Positions 7,469 through 16,733 are shown, counted from the stretch's first letter. The stretch is 64,000 nucleotides of DNA from Neolewinella litorea (GCF_004803465.1 NZ_SRSF01000005.1:143176-207175), one strand, 5' to 3'. Notes: a model not told the origin generated them from the letters alone. Program-made: numbers and translations.

Positions 7469-8752
7469 TTACGCAGCGGCGCGCAGCACCTCCAGCATGC
7501 CGCCCTCCAGTTTGGACTTGGCGTAGACGGTGTCGATGGCGTAGTGCTTGACGTCCTTGCGGCCGGGCAGGTCGAACATGGCGTCCGTCATGATGGCTTC
7601 GCAGATCGAGCGCAGGCCGCGGGCACCGAGTTCGTACTCGAGGGCCGTTTCGGCGATGTACTGGATCACGTCGTCCGTGAAGGTCAGGTTGATGCCCTCC
7701 AGGCGGAAGAGGTGCTGGTACTGCCGCAGCAGACTGTTACGGGGCTCCACCAGAATGCGCTTCATGGCGTCAAGGTCGAGCGGGCGCAGGAAGGAGATGA
7801 TGGGCAGGCGACCGATGAGTTCGGGGATCATGCCGAAGCGCTTCACGTCGCGGTGGGTGATGTACTGCAGCATATCCTCCTCCTTGATCTGCCGCTTGTT
7901 GGCGTTGCCGTAGCCGATGACCTTGGTGTTGGTCCGGCGGGCAATGATCTTTTCGATGCCGTCGAAGGCACCGCCGCAGATGAAGAGGATGTTCTGGGTG
8001 TTGACCTTTACGAGCTTCTGCTCGGGGTGCTTGCGGCCGCCCTGCGGGGGGACGTTCACGTCGGTGCCCTCGAGCATCTTGAGCATGGCCTGCTGGACGC
8101 CCTCGCCGCTTACGTCGCGGGTGATGCTGGGGTTGTCGCTCTTGCGCGCCACCTTGTCCATTTCGTCGATGTAGACGATGCCGTGTTCGGCGGCGGCCAC
8201 GTTGTAGTCGCAGACCTGCAGCAGGCGCGACAGGATGCTTTCCACGTCCTCCCCTACGTAGCCGGCCTCGGTGAATACCGTGGCGTCAACGATGGCGAAG
8301 GGTACCTGCAGCAATTTGGCGATGGTCTTGGCGAGCAGGGTTTTACCGGTACCGGTGCGGCCCACGAGCAGGATGTTGCTCTTCTCGATCTGGACCTCGT
8401 CGTCGGTGGTGGCGGGATGCGACAGCCGCTTGTAGTGATTGTAGACGGCTACGGAGAGAATCTTCTTCGCTTCCTCCTGGCCGATCACGTACTTGTCCAG
8501 GTGCTCCTTGATCTGGCTGGGGATGATGGTCTTGGGAAGTTTGAATTCAAACTTCGGGGCCTTCACCTTCGGCTGGGTTTCCGGTGCTTCCGGGTTGAGT
8601 CCGCCGTAGAGCTCCTCGGCCACGATCTCCTGGGCCTGCTCTACGCAGACTTCGCAGATGTGAGCGTCCAGCCCGGCCACCAGGACCAGGGCGTCGCTCT
8701 TGTCGCGACCGCAGAAAGAACAGCGGAAATCTTGTCGTTTACCTCGCATCAT
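7469..8752 (-). CDS. clpX: ATP-dependent Clp protease ATP-binding subunit ClpX
   Basis: ClpX is the AAA+ unfoldase that feeds substrates to ClpP. The 427-residue protein has the N-terminal zinc-binding domain with C11-x2-C14 and C33-x2-C36. The Walker A is GRTGTGKT (about 125) and the Walker B region is VYIDEMDKV. Also visible are the pore-loop region [14 protein letters not shown], sensor blocks and the ClpP-contacting IGF-equivalent loop region ([12 protein letters not shown] is in that neighbourhood). A second ATG three bases downstream is an equally good start. It lies downstream of clpP on the same strand, but a strong terminator between them argues for separate transcription. Confidence 0.97.
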   Translation of the reverse strand: MMRGKRQDFRCSFCGRDKSDALVLVAGLDAHICEVCVEQAQEIVAEELYGGLNPEAPETQPKVKAPKFEFKLPKTIIPSQIKEHLDKYVIGQEEAKKILSVAVYNHYKRLSHPATTDDEVQIEKSNILLVGRTGTGKTLLAKTIAKLLQVPFAIVDATVFTEAGYVGEDVESILSRLLQVCDYNVAAAEHGIVYIDEMDKVARKSDNPSITRDVSGEGVQQAMLKMLEGTDVNVPPQGGRKHPEQKLVKVNTQNILFICGGAFDGIEKIIARRTNTKVIGYGNANKRQIKEEDMLQYITHRDVKRFGMIPELIGRLPIISFLRPLDLDAMKRILVEPRNSLLRQYQHLFRLEGINLTFTDDVIQYIAETALEYELGARGLRSICEAIMTDAMFDLPGRKDVKHYAIDTVYAKSKLEGGMLEVLRAAA

Positions 8753-8783
8753 GTAAGGGGGGTGTATATATCGGTGTATCGGT

Positions 8784-8827
8784 AAAAAACGGCGGGCCGG
8801 AAGACATGGAGTCTGTACGGCCCGCCG
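8784..8827 (-). terminator. Rho-independent terminator after clpP
   Basis: On the minus strand CGGCGGGCCG (8827-8818) pairs with CGGCCCGCCG (8799-8790), followed by a run of six T (8789-8784). It sits 34 bases after the clpP stop and before the clpX start, so it ends the clpP transcript. Confidence 0.88.
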
Positions 8828-8860
8828 GATGAATCATTGGGAACAGGGTAGGGCGAGGGG

Positions 8861-9577
8861 CTATTTGGCGTCGCTCTTGTCCCGGTTCAGCACTTCGTCG
8901 ACCAGACCGTAGCTGACCGCTTCGGTGGCCGTCATCCAGTTGTCGCGGTCGCTGTCCTTCTCGATCTCTTCAAAGGTACGGCCCGTATGCTTGGCCAAGA
9001 TAGTATAAAGCTCCTCACGCAGTTTGGAGATCAGGCGGTAGTTGATCTCCATGTCGGAGAACTGACCCTGCATGCCGCCGCTGGGCTGGTGGATCATCAC
9101 CCGGGCGTGGGGCAGGATGGAACGCTTGCCCTTCTCACCGGCGGCGAGCAGGACGGAACCCATCGAGGCGGCCAGACCGGTACAGATGGTGGCTACGTCG
9201 GGGGTGACGTACTGCATGGTATCGTACATGCCCATGCCGGCGATGACGCTGCCGCCGGGGCTATTGATGAACATCTGCACGTCGCGCTTCGGATCCACGG
9301 ATTCGAGGAACAGCAACTGGGCCTGCACGACGTTGGCAACGTAATCCGTCACGGCTACGCCCATAAAGATGATGCGGTCCATCATCAGGCGGCTGAAAAC
9401 GTCGAGGGCGGCCACATTCATCTGCCGTTCCTCGATCACGTTGGGGGAAAAGCCGGTCACCTGGGGGGTGGCCATGCTTCCTATGGTCTGGGCGTATTTC
9501 TCCAGGTGCATGGTACTCATACCCATATGGCGGGTAGCGTACTTCATGAATTCATCCTGGGGGACTTGGGGAGTCAT
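8861..9577 (-). CDS. clpP: ATP-dependent Clp protease proteolytic subunit ClpP
   Basis: ClpP is the serine peptidase chamber of the Clp protease. The catalytic triad is visible: Ser138 in [10 protein letters not shown], His163 in [11 protein letters not shown] and Asp212 in DRDNWMTA. At 238 residues it is about 35-40 longer than E. coli ClpP, the extra being N-terminal ([10 protein letters not shown] onward), which is common in Bacteroidota. Internal Met codons (residues 11, 18, 20, 23) are alternative starts. It is preceded by the trigger factor gene on the same strand, the usual tig-clpP-clpX order. Confidence 0.96.
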   Translation of the reverse strand: MTPQVPQDEFMKYATRHMGMSTMHLEKYAQTIGSMATPQVTGFSPNVIEERQMNVAALDVFSRLMMDRIIFMGVAVTDYVANVVQAQLLFLESVDPKRDVQMFINSPGGSVIAGMGMYDTMQYVTPDVATICTGLAASMGSVLLAAGEKGKRSILPHARVMIHQPSGGMQGQFSDMEINYRLISKLREELYTILAKHTGRTFEEIEKDSDRDNWMTATEAVSYGLVDEVLNRDKSDAK

Positions 9578-9642
9578 AAGTTGTTATTTTTTAACGATTG
9601 TTTCTCCCCGTAAACGGTGCCAGGGTCGCTAGGGTTGAGGGC

Positions 9643-11013
9643 CTATTCCTCCTCCTCGTCGGCCGGTGGCGTGTTGGCTTCGTTGAATGCCTTGATCGTT
9701 TTGTTGAACTCCTCCACCGACAGCGGCTGCTCTACCAGGGTCAGGTCTTCGCGAATGGCGGCCATCACCTTTTTCTCCATGGCGTTGCTGCTCAGTTCCT
9801 CGCGCTGCTTCTCGTCCTTGAGCATATTCTGGATGTAGTTGTCCAGGAACTCGTCGTTTAGGAAGGCCGGACGCTGTCCGCCGAGCATCCGCATCAGCGA
9901 CTCGAGGGCCTCGGCGCGTACGTCCTCGTACTGCAGTTCGATTTCTTTCTGGGCGGCCACCTTGTTGCGGATGAGCATCCAGCGTACGCCGCGCTCGAAG
10001 AACTCGAAGTTCGACTCGTCGTCGTCCTTGCTGAGTTTCTTCATGAGTTCAACCGGTACTTCGAAGTCGTTGCCTTCCACGAGGGCGCGCTGGATCTCGA
10101 AATTGGCCATCGATACACCCTGGGCGTTGAATCCTTTGGCGTTGTCCTCGGCCAGCCGCTCGCGCAGTTGCTCCTCGTTGGTGATGTTGCCTTCGGGGTC
10201 GAACTGGATGAAGAACTCCTCATTCAGTTCGGCGGGTACCAGGCGGCTGATCTTGTTGACCGTGATGGTGAAGGATTTGCCGTTCAGGTCCACGTCCTGC
10301 TCCTCCTCGCTGAGTTCCAGCAGGTACTTGCGCACGTGGCTGTCGCTGGCGTTGGCCTCGACCTGGCCGAGGTCGTCGACGTTGATGCTGGCGCCCACGG
10401 ACTGGCCGATGAGCTGCTCCTTCACCTCGTCCTGAAGGTTGTCGACGTAGAGTTTGGTATCGTTGGTGAGCTCACCGTCCACTTCCTGGATGGTGACGTC
10501 GAGGATGTCTTCCTCCTGGATGGGCCCCTCCTCAATGTCCTTGGTCTCACCGCGCTGCTTGCGGAGGTTGTCGACCAGCTCGTCGATGAATTCATCGCTG
10601 GTGTCGAGCACGTACTTCGTGAACGACTGCTCGGGCATTTTCAGCTCGAACTCGGGCTCCAGGCCCAGGTCGTACGACAGGCGCAGGTCCTTGATATTGG
10701 TGGCGCTGATTTGCTCCACCTCCTCGCTCTCGTCGGGCAGCGGACTGAAGATGAGTTTCAGTTCCTTCTCCTCGATGTAGCCGAAGAGCTCCTCCTGGAT
10801 GGTGCGGTCGAGCAGGGGGCCGAAGACCTGGTTACCCATGAGCTTGCGCAGGGCCGATAGGGGCGTCTTGCCCCGGCGGAATCCTTTGATGTTGACCCGC
10901 TTGCTCTCCTTTTTCAGCTCCTCGTTGAGTTTTTTACTCAATTCTTCCTTGGGGAAAAAGAGTTGGATGCGACCCGTGACCGGCCCGGTCTTTTCGTACG
11001 TTACTTCAGCCAT
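9643..11013 (-). CDS. tig: Trigger factor
   Basis: Trigger factor is the ribosome-bound chaperone at the nascent chain exit. The 456-residue protein has the N-terminal ribosome-docking signature GFRRGKTPLSALRKLMG (G-F-R-x-G-K loop near residue 44) and a middle region corresponding to the FKBP-like domain (about 150-240: EEDILDVTIQEVDGEL). The C-terminal part is long and helical, ending in an acidic EEEEE-type tail. It heads the tig-clpP-clpX block. No clear promoter motif was seen between it and the tRNA terminator. Confidence 0.93.
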   Translation of the reverse strand: MAEVTYEKTGPVTGRIQLFFPKEELSKKLNEELKKESKRVNIKGFRRGKTPLSALRKLMGNQVFGPLLDRTIQEELFGYIEEKELKLIFSPLPDESEEVEQISATNIKDLRLSYDLGLEPEFELKMPEQSFTKYVLDTSDEFIDELVDNLRKQRGETKDIEEGPIQEEDILDVTIQEVDGELTNDTKLYVDNLQDEVKEQLIGQSVGASINVDDLGQVEANASDSHVRKYLLELSEEEQDVDLNGKSFTITVNKISRLVPAELNEEFFIQFDPEGNITNEEQLRERLAEDNAKGFNAQGVSMANFEIQRALVEGNDFEVPVELMKKLSKDDDESNFEFFERGVRWMLIRNKVAAQKEIELQYEDVRAEALESLMRMLGGQRPAFLNDEFLDNYIQNMLKDEKQREELSSNAMEKKVMAAIREDLTLVEQPLSVEEFNKTIKAFNEANTPPADEEEE

Positions 11014-11020
11014 TTGCTTA

Positions 11021-11054
11021 TTCTTTAAAAGAAAGGCCTACCGGGGGGTAGGCC
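11021..11054 (-). terminator. Rho-independent terminator after tRNA-Leu
   Basis: On the minus strand GGCCTACC (11054-11047) pairs with GGTAGGCC (11042-11035), followed by TTTCTTTT. It lies about 30 bases downstream of the tRNA-Leu gene and just before the trigger factor start. Confidence 0.82.
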
Positions 11055-11082
11055 GTCAATCGCGCCCGGGGGCGGAATGGTG

Positions 11083-11164
11083 TGCGGGTGAAAGGACTCG
11101 AACCTTCACGCCTTGCGGCACTAGATCCTAAATCTAGCGTGTATACCAATTTCACCACACCCGC
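11083..11164 (-). tRNA. tRNA-Leu (anticodon UAG)
   Basis: The minus strand folds into a class II tRNA. The acceptor stem is GCGGGTG/CACCCGC. The anticodon arm is CTAGA-TTTAGGA-TCTAG with anticodon TAG, which reads CUN leucine codons. A short variable arm (TGCCGCAAGGCG region) and the T arm with GGTTCGAGTCC follow. The discriminator base is A, as expected for leucine. The 3' CCA is not encoded. A terminator follows about 30 bases downstream. Confidence 0.95.
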
Positions 11165-11281
11165 AAAAACGACCGCAAAGGTAAGCAGTTGATATTTATT
11201 GCGCAATAGGACGCGAAATACCTTCGCTCACCCCTGCAAATGGGGCGGCGGGCGGGGGATGCTCCACGTGAGCCGGCCGGG

Positions 11282-11647
11282 TCAGCCGGGCATGGAATAG
11301 ACGAAGCGTTCGTCGACGATCTTGCCGTCGCGCACCTGGTACACGCAGATCTCGTGCGCCTGGTTGCGGGTGCCGTCCTGCTTGGTCACGTCGATGCCCA
11401 TGCCCACGGTGAAGAAGTTCTGGTAGATCAGCGGATCGGTCACGGGAAGTGCGTGTATTTCCCGGTGCATTTCATCGAAGGCTTCGCTTTTGGCGATGAG
11501 GTTGTCAAGGCCGGTCACCGTCCCGTCCGGAACCCCCGGCATTTCGTGGCTTTGGGCATCCCGGGCGAACAGTTCCCGGTAAGCCTGGGTGGATTGGCGG
11601 TTGCGACTGAGCTCGACCAGGCGGTCGGCAATTTCTTGGATAGTCAT
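11282..11647 (-). CDS. SnoaL-like / NTF2-fold protein
   Basis: This 121-residue protein starts at ATG 11647. The longer frame to 11734 has an unlikely hydrophobic tail upstream and was not used. The pattern is that of the SnoaL-like (NTF2 fold) family: an N-terminal helix MTIQEIADRLVELSRN, then the YRELFARDAQSHEMPG and GLDNLIAKSEAFDEMHREIHAL blocks, and strands ending in EICVYQVRDGKIVDERFVY. Such proteins are small enzymes or stress proteins of varied function. No catalytic role can be assigned. A TATTTTGG promoter-like element lies about 40 bases upstream. Confidence 0.75.
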   Translation of the reverse strand: MTIQEIADRLVELSRNRQSTQAYRELFARDAQSHEMPGVPDGTVTGLDNLIAKSEAFDEMHREIHALPVTDPLIYQNFFTVGMGIDVTKQDGTRNQAHEICVYQVRDGKIVDERFVYSMPG

Positions 11648-11767
11648 GGGTGGGATTGGTTGATGTGTAGACCACCCAAAATAGGTCCCGGAAGAATTAC
11701 AAACAAATATTTTAAAGAATAAAATTAAACACAAATATTTTGCTTATCCCCGGCCGGGCCGCAACCT

Positions 11768-11775
11768 TACCTTTG
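11768..11775 (+). promoter_or_regulatory. -7 element TAccTTTG, four bases before an ATG
   Basis: TACCTTTG is a perfect TAnnTTTG element. It ends four bases before the methyltransferase ATG at 11780, which implies a leaderless or nearly leaderless transcript. A TTTG at 11739-11742 is the only -33 candidate, and its spacing of 25 is longer than usual. Confidence 0.5.
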
Positions 11776-11779
11776 CCCC

Positions 11780-12961
11780 ATGTCCGAAGCAATTGAAACC
11801 TTCTGGTCCACTGCCCGGCGTGCCGTGCGATCCGGCCGCCTCGCCAAGCTTACCCTGAGCAAGCCCCGCCGCAAGGATCCCGCCACCCCGCGCAACCTCT
11901 ACGCCCGGCCCGTGGAAGTGAAGGGCGAGATGGTCCTGCAGGTCACCCACCGCTACGCCGACCGAGAGGAGGTCAAAAACTACGCCCCGGAGACCGGTCT
12001 GGACTACCTAGCCGACCAGCTCGCCGACACTTATTACAACGGCGACCTATTTACTCTCGACGAGCAACTCTCGCTGCTTCAGAGCCGAAAGGGCAACGCC
12101 CGCCTGCGCGGCGAACCCGCACGCCACGAAACCACGACGGTCGACCACAACCGCCAGAAGTACCGCGACATTCCCGCCGACCGGCCCTACCTGCACGCGC
12201 TCGGGATTACCACCGAAGACGCGCAGGTCACGGCGGCCGGCCGCCGCAAGTACAAGCAGATCAACAAGTTCGTGGAGATCGTCGACAAGCTCGTCCAACA
12301 GCACCCCCTCCCCGCCGGGGCCCACATCGTCGATATGGGGTCGGGCAGCGGCTACCTCACCTTTGCCCTCTACGACCACCTGACCCATACCCTGGGCCTC
12401 GACGTGCGCGTGACCGGCGTCGAACTGCGACCGCAACTGGTGGAGAAATGCCGCGGGATCGCGGCGGACAATGGCTTTACCCACCTGCAGTTCGTCGAGG
12501 GCTACATCGACAGCTACCACCCCGAACGGCTCGACGTGCTCATCGCCCTGCACGCCTGCGATACGGCCACCGACGATGCCCTCTACCAGGGCCTGGCCGC
12601 CGGGGCCGAGATCATGATCGTGGCCCCCTGCTGCCAGAAGCAGGTCAGGCGCGATATGGAAGTACCCGATGACCTGCGCCCCCTGCTCGACAGCGGCATC
12701 ATGCTCGAACGGCAGGCGGCCATGCTCACCGACGGGCTCCGGGCCCTCTATCTGCAGGGGCGGGGCTACGCTACCAAGACCTTTGAGTTCATCCCCCTCG
12801 AGCACACCGCCAAGAACGTCATGATCACGGCCGTGAAGTCCGACAAACAGGCGGGCGGCGGCGCGCGGGAGCAATGGGAAACCCTGAAGCAACGCTTCGG
12901 GGTCAGGCGCCACTACCTGGAGGAATTGCTGGAAAAGGGCAATACAGCGGCAAGCAGGTAA
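11780..12961 (+). CDS. Class I SAM-dependent methyltransferase, METTL25/GSTCD-like
   Basis: This is a 393-residue protein. An N-terminal helical region (about 1-175) precedes a Rossmann-type methyltransferase core with the SAM motif IVDMGSGSGYLTFAL (about 183-197) and acidic residue VTGVELRP (about 215). Two later blocks, ALHACDTATDDAL (about 256-268) and VAPCCQKQ (about 281-288), are characteristic of the Methyltransf_32 family that includes eukaryotic METTL25 and GSTCD. I infer an RNA or protein target by analogy only, and the substrate is unknown. It stands alone on the + strand. Confidence 0.8.
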   Translation: MSEAIETFWSTARRAVRSGRLAKLTLSKPRRKDPATPRNLYARPVEVKGEMVLQVTHRYADREEVKNYAPETGLDYLADQLADTYYNGDLFTLDEQLSLLQSRKGNARLRGEPARHETTTVDHNRQKYRDIPADRPYLHALGITTEDAQVTAAGRRKYKQINKFVEIVDKLVQQHPLPAGAHIVDMGSGSGYLTFALYDHLTHTLGLDVRVTGVELRPQLVEKCRGIAADNGFTHLQFVEGYIDSYHPERLDVLIALHACDTATDDALYQGLAAGAEIMIVAPCCQKQVRRDMEVPDDLRPLLDSGIMLERQAAMLTDGLRALYLQGRGYATKTFEFIPLEHTAKNVMITAVKSDKQAGGGAREQWETLKQRFGVRRHYLEELLEKGNTAASR

Positions 12962-13006
12962 GGGACAACCAACCGTGGGTTCGCACCCGGATTGTACCTT
13001 CGCGCC

Positions 13007-13987
13007 ATGCCCCTCCGCCGCATCCTCTTATGCACCCTGGTCCTGCTGTCGGTATTCCCGGCGGTGGCCCAGCAGTCCACCAACCGCACCGTGAACGTCC
13101 GGGCGGAATTGGCGCGCAAGGAGATTATCATCGGCGACCAGATCAACCTCACGGTCAACGTTTCGGCTCCGCCGGGCACCACCGTATACCCTATCTCCGC
13201 CACCCTCATCGATGAGCTGCCCGCCGCGGAGGTGATCCGCGACGGCGGACTGCAAACCCTGGCCGAGGCTCCCGAATTGCTGCTCGAGCAGCGCATCCTC
13301 ATCACCAGTTTCGATACCGGCTACGTGGAGATTCCACGCATGCCCGTCTACTTCGAGACGCCGGCCGGCCGCCGCGATACCGTCTATACCCAAGACCTGC
13401 TGCTCACCGTAAGGGGGGCCATCGTATCGGCTGAAGACGACATCCTGCCCATCAAGCCCATCATCGAGGAGCCACGCAACCTGTGGGACTACTGGTGGGT
13501 CTTCGCCTTGCTGGGCGTGGTGGGGCTGTACTACGCCGCCACCGCCTACCGCCGCCGGCAGCCTACCGTGGCACCCGCGCCGCCGCCGCCCCCGCCCCCG
13601 CACGAACTGGCGCTCGCCGCCCTCGACGAACTGGAGCAAGAAAGACTGTGGCAGCGGGGCTACACCGACCGGTATTACGTCGAGCTCACGCGCATCCTGC
13701 GTACCTACCTCGGCGATCGCTTCGGCGTGCCCGCCCTGGAAATGACCACCCGACAGATCGTCGCCGCCCTCGACCGCCGCGAAGGGCTGGATCCGGAACG
13801 CGCGGGAGAGTTGAGCGAACTGCTGCAGTTGTCTGACCTGGTCAAATTCGCAAAGGCCACGCCCGCCGAGGAACTCCACCCCCGCAGCCTGGACCGCGTA
13901 CGGGCCTTCATCCTGTCTACCCGGCCCGTCCCCGAGCCGGAAAGCACGGAGGAAGCCATGGCTTCACCCCCCAAACCGCAGGCGTAA
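13007..13987 (+). CDS. BatD/DUF4381-like membrane protein of the Bat cluster
   Basis: This 326-residue protein starts at ATG 13007, chosen over a TTG at 12992 because signal peptide MPLRRILLCTLVLLSVFPAVAQ then begins at residue 1. A beta-rich periplasmic domain (about 25-150) is followed by one membrane helix (DYWWVFALLGVVGLYYAA, about 165-183), a proline linker of eight consecutive Pro, and a cytoplasmic helical domain. That fits the BatD/oxygen-tolerance and DUF4381 families, which sit with von Willebrand A proteins in aerotolerance clusters. Its stop overlaps the next gene start (TAATG). A TAccTTCG element ends four bases before the ATG. Confidence 0.72.
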   Translation: MPLRRILLCTLVLLSVFPAVAQQSTNRTVNVRAELARKEIIIGDQINLTVNVSAPPGTTVYPISATLIDELPAAEVIRDGGLQTLAEAPELLLEQRILITSFDTGYVEIPRMPVYFETPAGRRDTVYTQDLLLTVRGAIVSAEDDILPIKPIIEEPRNLWDYWWVFALLGVVGLYYAATAYRRRQPTVAPAPPPPPPPHELALAALDELEQERLWQRGYTDRYYVELTRILRTYLGDRFGVPALEMTTRQIVAALDRREGLDPERAGELSELLQLSDLVKFAKATPAEELHPRSLDRVRAFILSTRPVPEPESTEEAMASPPKPQA

Positions 13988-14994
13988 TGGGCTGGTGGAA
14001 CCAATTTACCTTCGTTTATCCCTGGCTGCTGCCCTTCGCGGCGGTGCCGGTACTGCTGTACCTCTGGAATCAGAAGCGGGGCGGGGAACGCCTGGTGAGT
14101 TTGCGACTGCCGAGCACGCGCTCGGTCGACGGACTGAGCAGCTGGCGCAGCACCCTGCGGCCCTTTTTGCCCCTGCTGCGGGTGGCCGCCCTGGTGCTGA
14201 TGATCGTGGCCCTGGCCCGGCCGCGACTGGACCTGAGCGAAGAGTCGGTGACGGCCGAGGGCATCGACATCGTACTGACCATGGACCTCTCCACTAGTAT
14301 GGGCGCGCAGGACTTCGACCCGAACCGGCTGGAAGTGGCCAAGCAGGTGGCCCGCGACTTCGTGAGCCAACGGGAGTATGACCGCATCGGACTGGTAGCC
14401 TACGCCGGCGAAGCCTACACCAAGGCTCCCCTGACGGTGGACAAGGAGATCATCGACCGCTTCATCAGCGAACTGGAGATGGGTGAGATCACCGACGGTA
14501 CGGCCATCGGACTGGGGCTGGAAACGGCAATCAACCGCCTCAAGGACAGCGAGGCCGCCTCCAAGATTATCATTCTCCTCACCGACGGCGAGAACAACGC
14601 CGGCGACCGCCACAAGCCCGAGGTGGCCGCCGAGATCGCCCGTCAGTTCGGTATCCGGGTGTACACCATCGGCGTCGGCAGCGGGGAGGAGACCCTGATG
14701 CCTTCGGCCCCCATTGGCGGCGGGCGCTATCGCTTCAAACCCACCCGGGGCACGGTGGACGACGAGCTGCTGGCCTACATTGCCGAGGAGACCAACGGTC
14801 GCTACTTCCGGGCCCGCGATACCGAGGAGCTGGAGTCGATTTACGACTACATCGATGAGCTGGAAAAGACCGAAATTGAGACGACGGTCTTCCGGCGCTA
14901 CGAGGAGCAGTTTGCCCGTTTCCTCTGGTTGGGCTTCGGCCTGCTGTTACTCGAAACCCTGCTGCGGTATACCGTGTTAAGGACGATCCCCTAA
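13987..14994 (+). CDS. batA: BatA-like von Willebrand factor A membrane protein
   Basis: This 335-residue protein has two N-terminal membrane segments (about 8-27 and 60-78), a VWA domain and a C-terminal membrane helix (about 310-328). The metal-ion-dependent adhesion site is intact: D100-L-S102-T-S104, a Thr in EITDGTAIGLGLE, and Asp in ILLTDGENN. This layout is that of BatA in Bacteroidota Bat operons, which are linked to oxidative and envelope stress tolerance. It overlaps the BatD-like gene upstream. In many Bacteroidota a MoxR ATPase and a DUF58 gene precede it; neither is present here. Confidence 0.88.
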   Translation: MGWWNQFTFVYPWLLPFAAVPVLLYLWNQKRGGERLVSLRLPSTRSVDGLSSWRSTLRPFLPLLRVAALVLMIVALARPRLDLSEESVTAEGIDIVLTMDLSTSMGAQDFDPNRLEVAKQVARDFVSQREYDRIGLVAYAGEAYTKAPLTVDKEIIDRFISELEMGEITDGTAIGLGLETAINRLKDSEAASKIIILLTDGENNAGDRHKPEVAAEIARQFGIRVYTIGVGSGEETLMPSAPIGGGRYRFKPTRGTVDDELLAYIAEETNGRYFRARDTEELESIYDYIDELEKTEIETTVFRRYEEQFARFLWLGFGLLLLETLLRYTVLRTIP

Positions 14995-15004
14995 GCCTTA
15001 CGCC

Positions 15005-15577
15005 ATGACCTCAATCCCTCCCTCCTCCTCCGGCGGTCGCAGCGCCGCCGCCCGTCGGCAACTGGCCGCCGTCTACGACCTGATGTACATCGAGGGAAAG
15101 CCCGGATACGAGCAGGTGTCCTTCGACGAGCGGATGTTTTCGGCGCTGTCGGATCTCCTGGAGCTCCTGCCCGCGGAGGGGGTTACGGAACTGCTCTTCC
15201 GGCTCAGCGAGGGGGTGCCCGCCCAGAAGGTGGCGGAACTGTACAATGTATTGATCTGGTCGGCCGACAGCCGCGGCGCCATCGACGCCGAGGAGATCCA
15301 GGAGTGGTTCTACGGCCGGCAGCGCCGTCGCATCGAGATCGCCTGCCAGGTGGACCTGTTCCCCAGCAACAGCATGGACGAAAGCCAGCGGGTGATCAAA
15401 CTGCTCATGGAGCGCTTTCCCGATCTGCAGCACCTGCTGCGCCCCCTGGCCAAGGAGGTTAAGTCGCAGATCAAGGAGGAAAAGGCCTGGTCCGACTACC
15501 GCCGCGAGACCTTCGAAATGCCGAAGGAAATGACGCCGGACATCATGAAGATCATCAAGAACATCAAACTGCGCTAG
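15005..15577 (+). CDS. Hypothetical protein inside the Bat cluster
   Basis: This 190-residue soluble protein is predicted mostly helical, with no signal peptide or membrane segment. The N-terminus is Ser-rich, and the C-terminus is Lys-rich (MKIIKNIKLR). The middle has a stretch resembling helical repeats (DERMFSALSDLLELLPAEGV...). It starts ten bases after batA and sits between the two VWA genes, which argues for co-transcription and a shared role. I do not recognise the family. Confidence 0.72.
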   Translation: MTSIPPSSSGGRSAAARRQLAAVYDLMYIEGKPGYEQVSFDERMFSALSDLLELLPAEGVTELLFRLSEGVPAQKVAELYNVLIWSADSRGAIDAEEIQEWFYGRQRRRIEIACQVDLFPSNSMDESQRVIKLLMERFPDLQHLLRPLAKEVKSQIKEEKAWSDYRRETFEMPKEMTPDIMKIIKNIKLR

Positions 15578-15639
15578 TGAGACGTCGTCTTCGGGCGGCT
15601 TACCTTCGGGCACGGTAATTTATCAATCAACCCCGTTCC

Positions 15640-16653
15640 ATGTTCCGCGTAGAACATCCCGACTATTTCTGGCTGCTCGCCCTGGTTCCCGTGGTGCTGG
15701 TGCTCTTCGTCTGGTACTGGCGGCAGCGGCGGGCGGCGCTGGATCGCTTTGCCGACCGGGAATTGATTGCGTTCCTGGCACCAGGCGTGAACCGCCGGTT
15801 GCCGTGGACGAAATTCGGACTCGTGGCCCTGAGCCTCCCCCTCCTCGTGCTGGCCCTCGCGAATCCGCAGTGGTCGGCCCAGCGCGAGGAGGTGCAGCGC
15901 CGGGGCATCGACCTGATCGTGGCCTTGGACATCAGTAACTCCATGCGGGCCGAGGACGTAAAACCAAGCCGTATGGAGCGGGCGCGGTTCTTCACCAATA
16001 CGCTCATCGACGAGCTGGCTGGGAATAACATCGGCGTGGAACTGTTCACCTGCACCGCCGTCCTGGCCGCCCCCCTGACGACCGACTACGCCTTCGTGAA
16101 GAGCGTGGTCAGCACCGCCGCCCCTTACCAAATTAGCGCGCAGGGTACCAACCTGGCCGAGGCCATCACCACCGCTGAGGCCGCCTTCGATCCGGAGAGC
16201 GCCAATCACCGTGCCCTCATCATCGTCTCCGACGGCGAGGATCACGCCGGGGAGGCCGCCGAGGCCGCGGCCCGGGCCCACGATCAGGGCCTGCTGGTCT
16301 ATACCGTAGGGGTGGGGCAGGCGAGTGGTAGCCTGATGCCCGTGCAACTCAACAACGGCCGCAGCGACTACATCCGGGAATCCGGCGGCGGACCGGCCAC
16401 CACCAGCGCCGACCTGACCACCCTGAAGGGCATCGCGCAGAGTGGCGGCGGCGCTTACTTCGCTCTCAGCGGTGACAGCGAGAACCTGGCCCAGGCCCTG
16501 CGCGCCCAGGTCGACCGCATCGAGAAGCAAGAATTCGAGACCCAGGAGTTCAGCACCTACGACAGCTACTTCTACTGGTTCCTGGCCCCAGCAGTACTCC
16601 TTCTCCTACTTGACATGGGCATCGGGCAGTACGCTGCTGCCCCCCGGCGGTAG
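15640..16653 (+). CDS. batB: BatB-like von Willebrand factor A membrane protein
   Basis: This 337-residue VWA protein has two N-terminal membrane helices (about 9-26 and 59-76) and the MIDAS motif D97-I-S99-N-S101. A second metal site is visible in VSDGEDHAGEA, and a C-terminal helix in FYWFLAPAVLLLLLDMGIG. BatB is the partner of BatA. The last eight codons (Q-Y-A-A-A-P-R-R) and the TAG stop coincide with a unit of the palindromic repeat array that begins here, so the native C-terminus seems to have been replaced by repeat sequence. A TAccTTCG element lies about 35 bases upstream of the ATG. Confidence 0.88.
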   Translation: MFRVEHPDYFWLLALVPVVLVLFVWYWRQRRAALDRFADRELIAFLAPGVNRRLPWTKFGLVALSLPLLVLALANPQWSAQREEVQRRGIDLIVALDISNSMRAEDVKPSRMERARFFTNTLIDELAGNNIGVELFTCTAVLAAPLTTDYAFVKSVVSTAAPYQISAQGTNLAEAITTAEAAFDPESANHRALIIVSDGEDHAGEAAEAAARAHDQGLLVYTVGVGQASGSLMPVQLNNGRSDYIRESGGGPATTSADLTTLKGIAQSGGGAYFALSGDSENLAQALRAQVDRIEKQEFETQEFSTYDSYFYWFLAPAVLLLLLDMGIGQYAAAPRR

Positions 16654-16733
16654 TACGATGCTGCCTCCCGGCAGCGCCAGTACAACGCTGCCTCCCGGCA
16701 GCGCCAGCAAAAGGCTGCCTCCGGCAGCGCTGC
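16629..16733 (+). repeat. Palindromic tandem repeat array A1 (27-bp units)
   Basis: Three units start at 16653, 16680 and about 16707, each reading GTACnAnGCTGCCTCCC followed by GGCAGCGCCA or a close variant. The core GCTGCC-TCCC-GGCAGC forms a hairpin. A fourth, more diverged unit (16629-16652, head GTAC) lies inside the batB coding end. The array runs head-first away from batB. The BatB stop TAG overlaps the head at 16650-16653. Confidence 0.8.
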
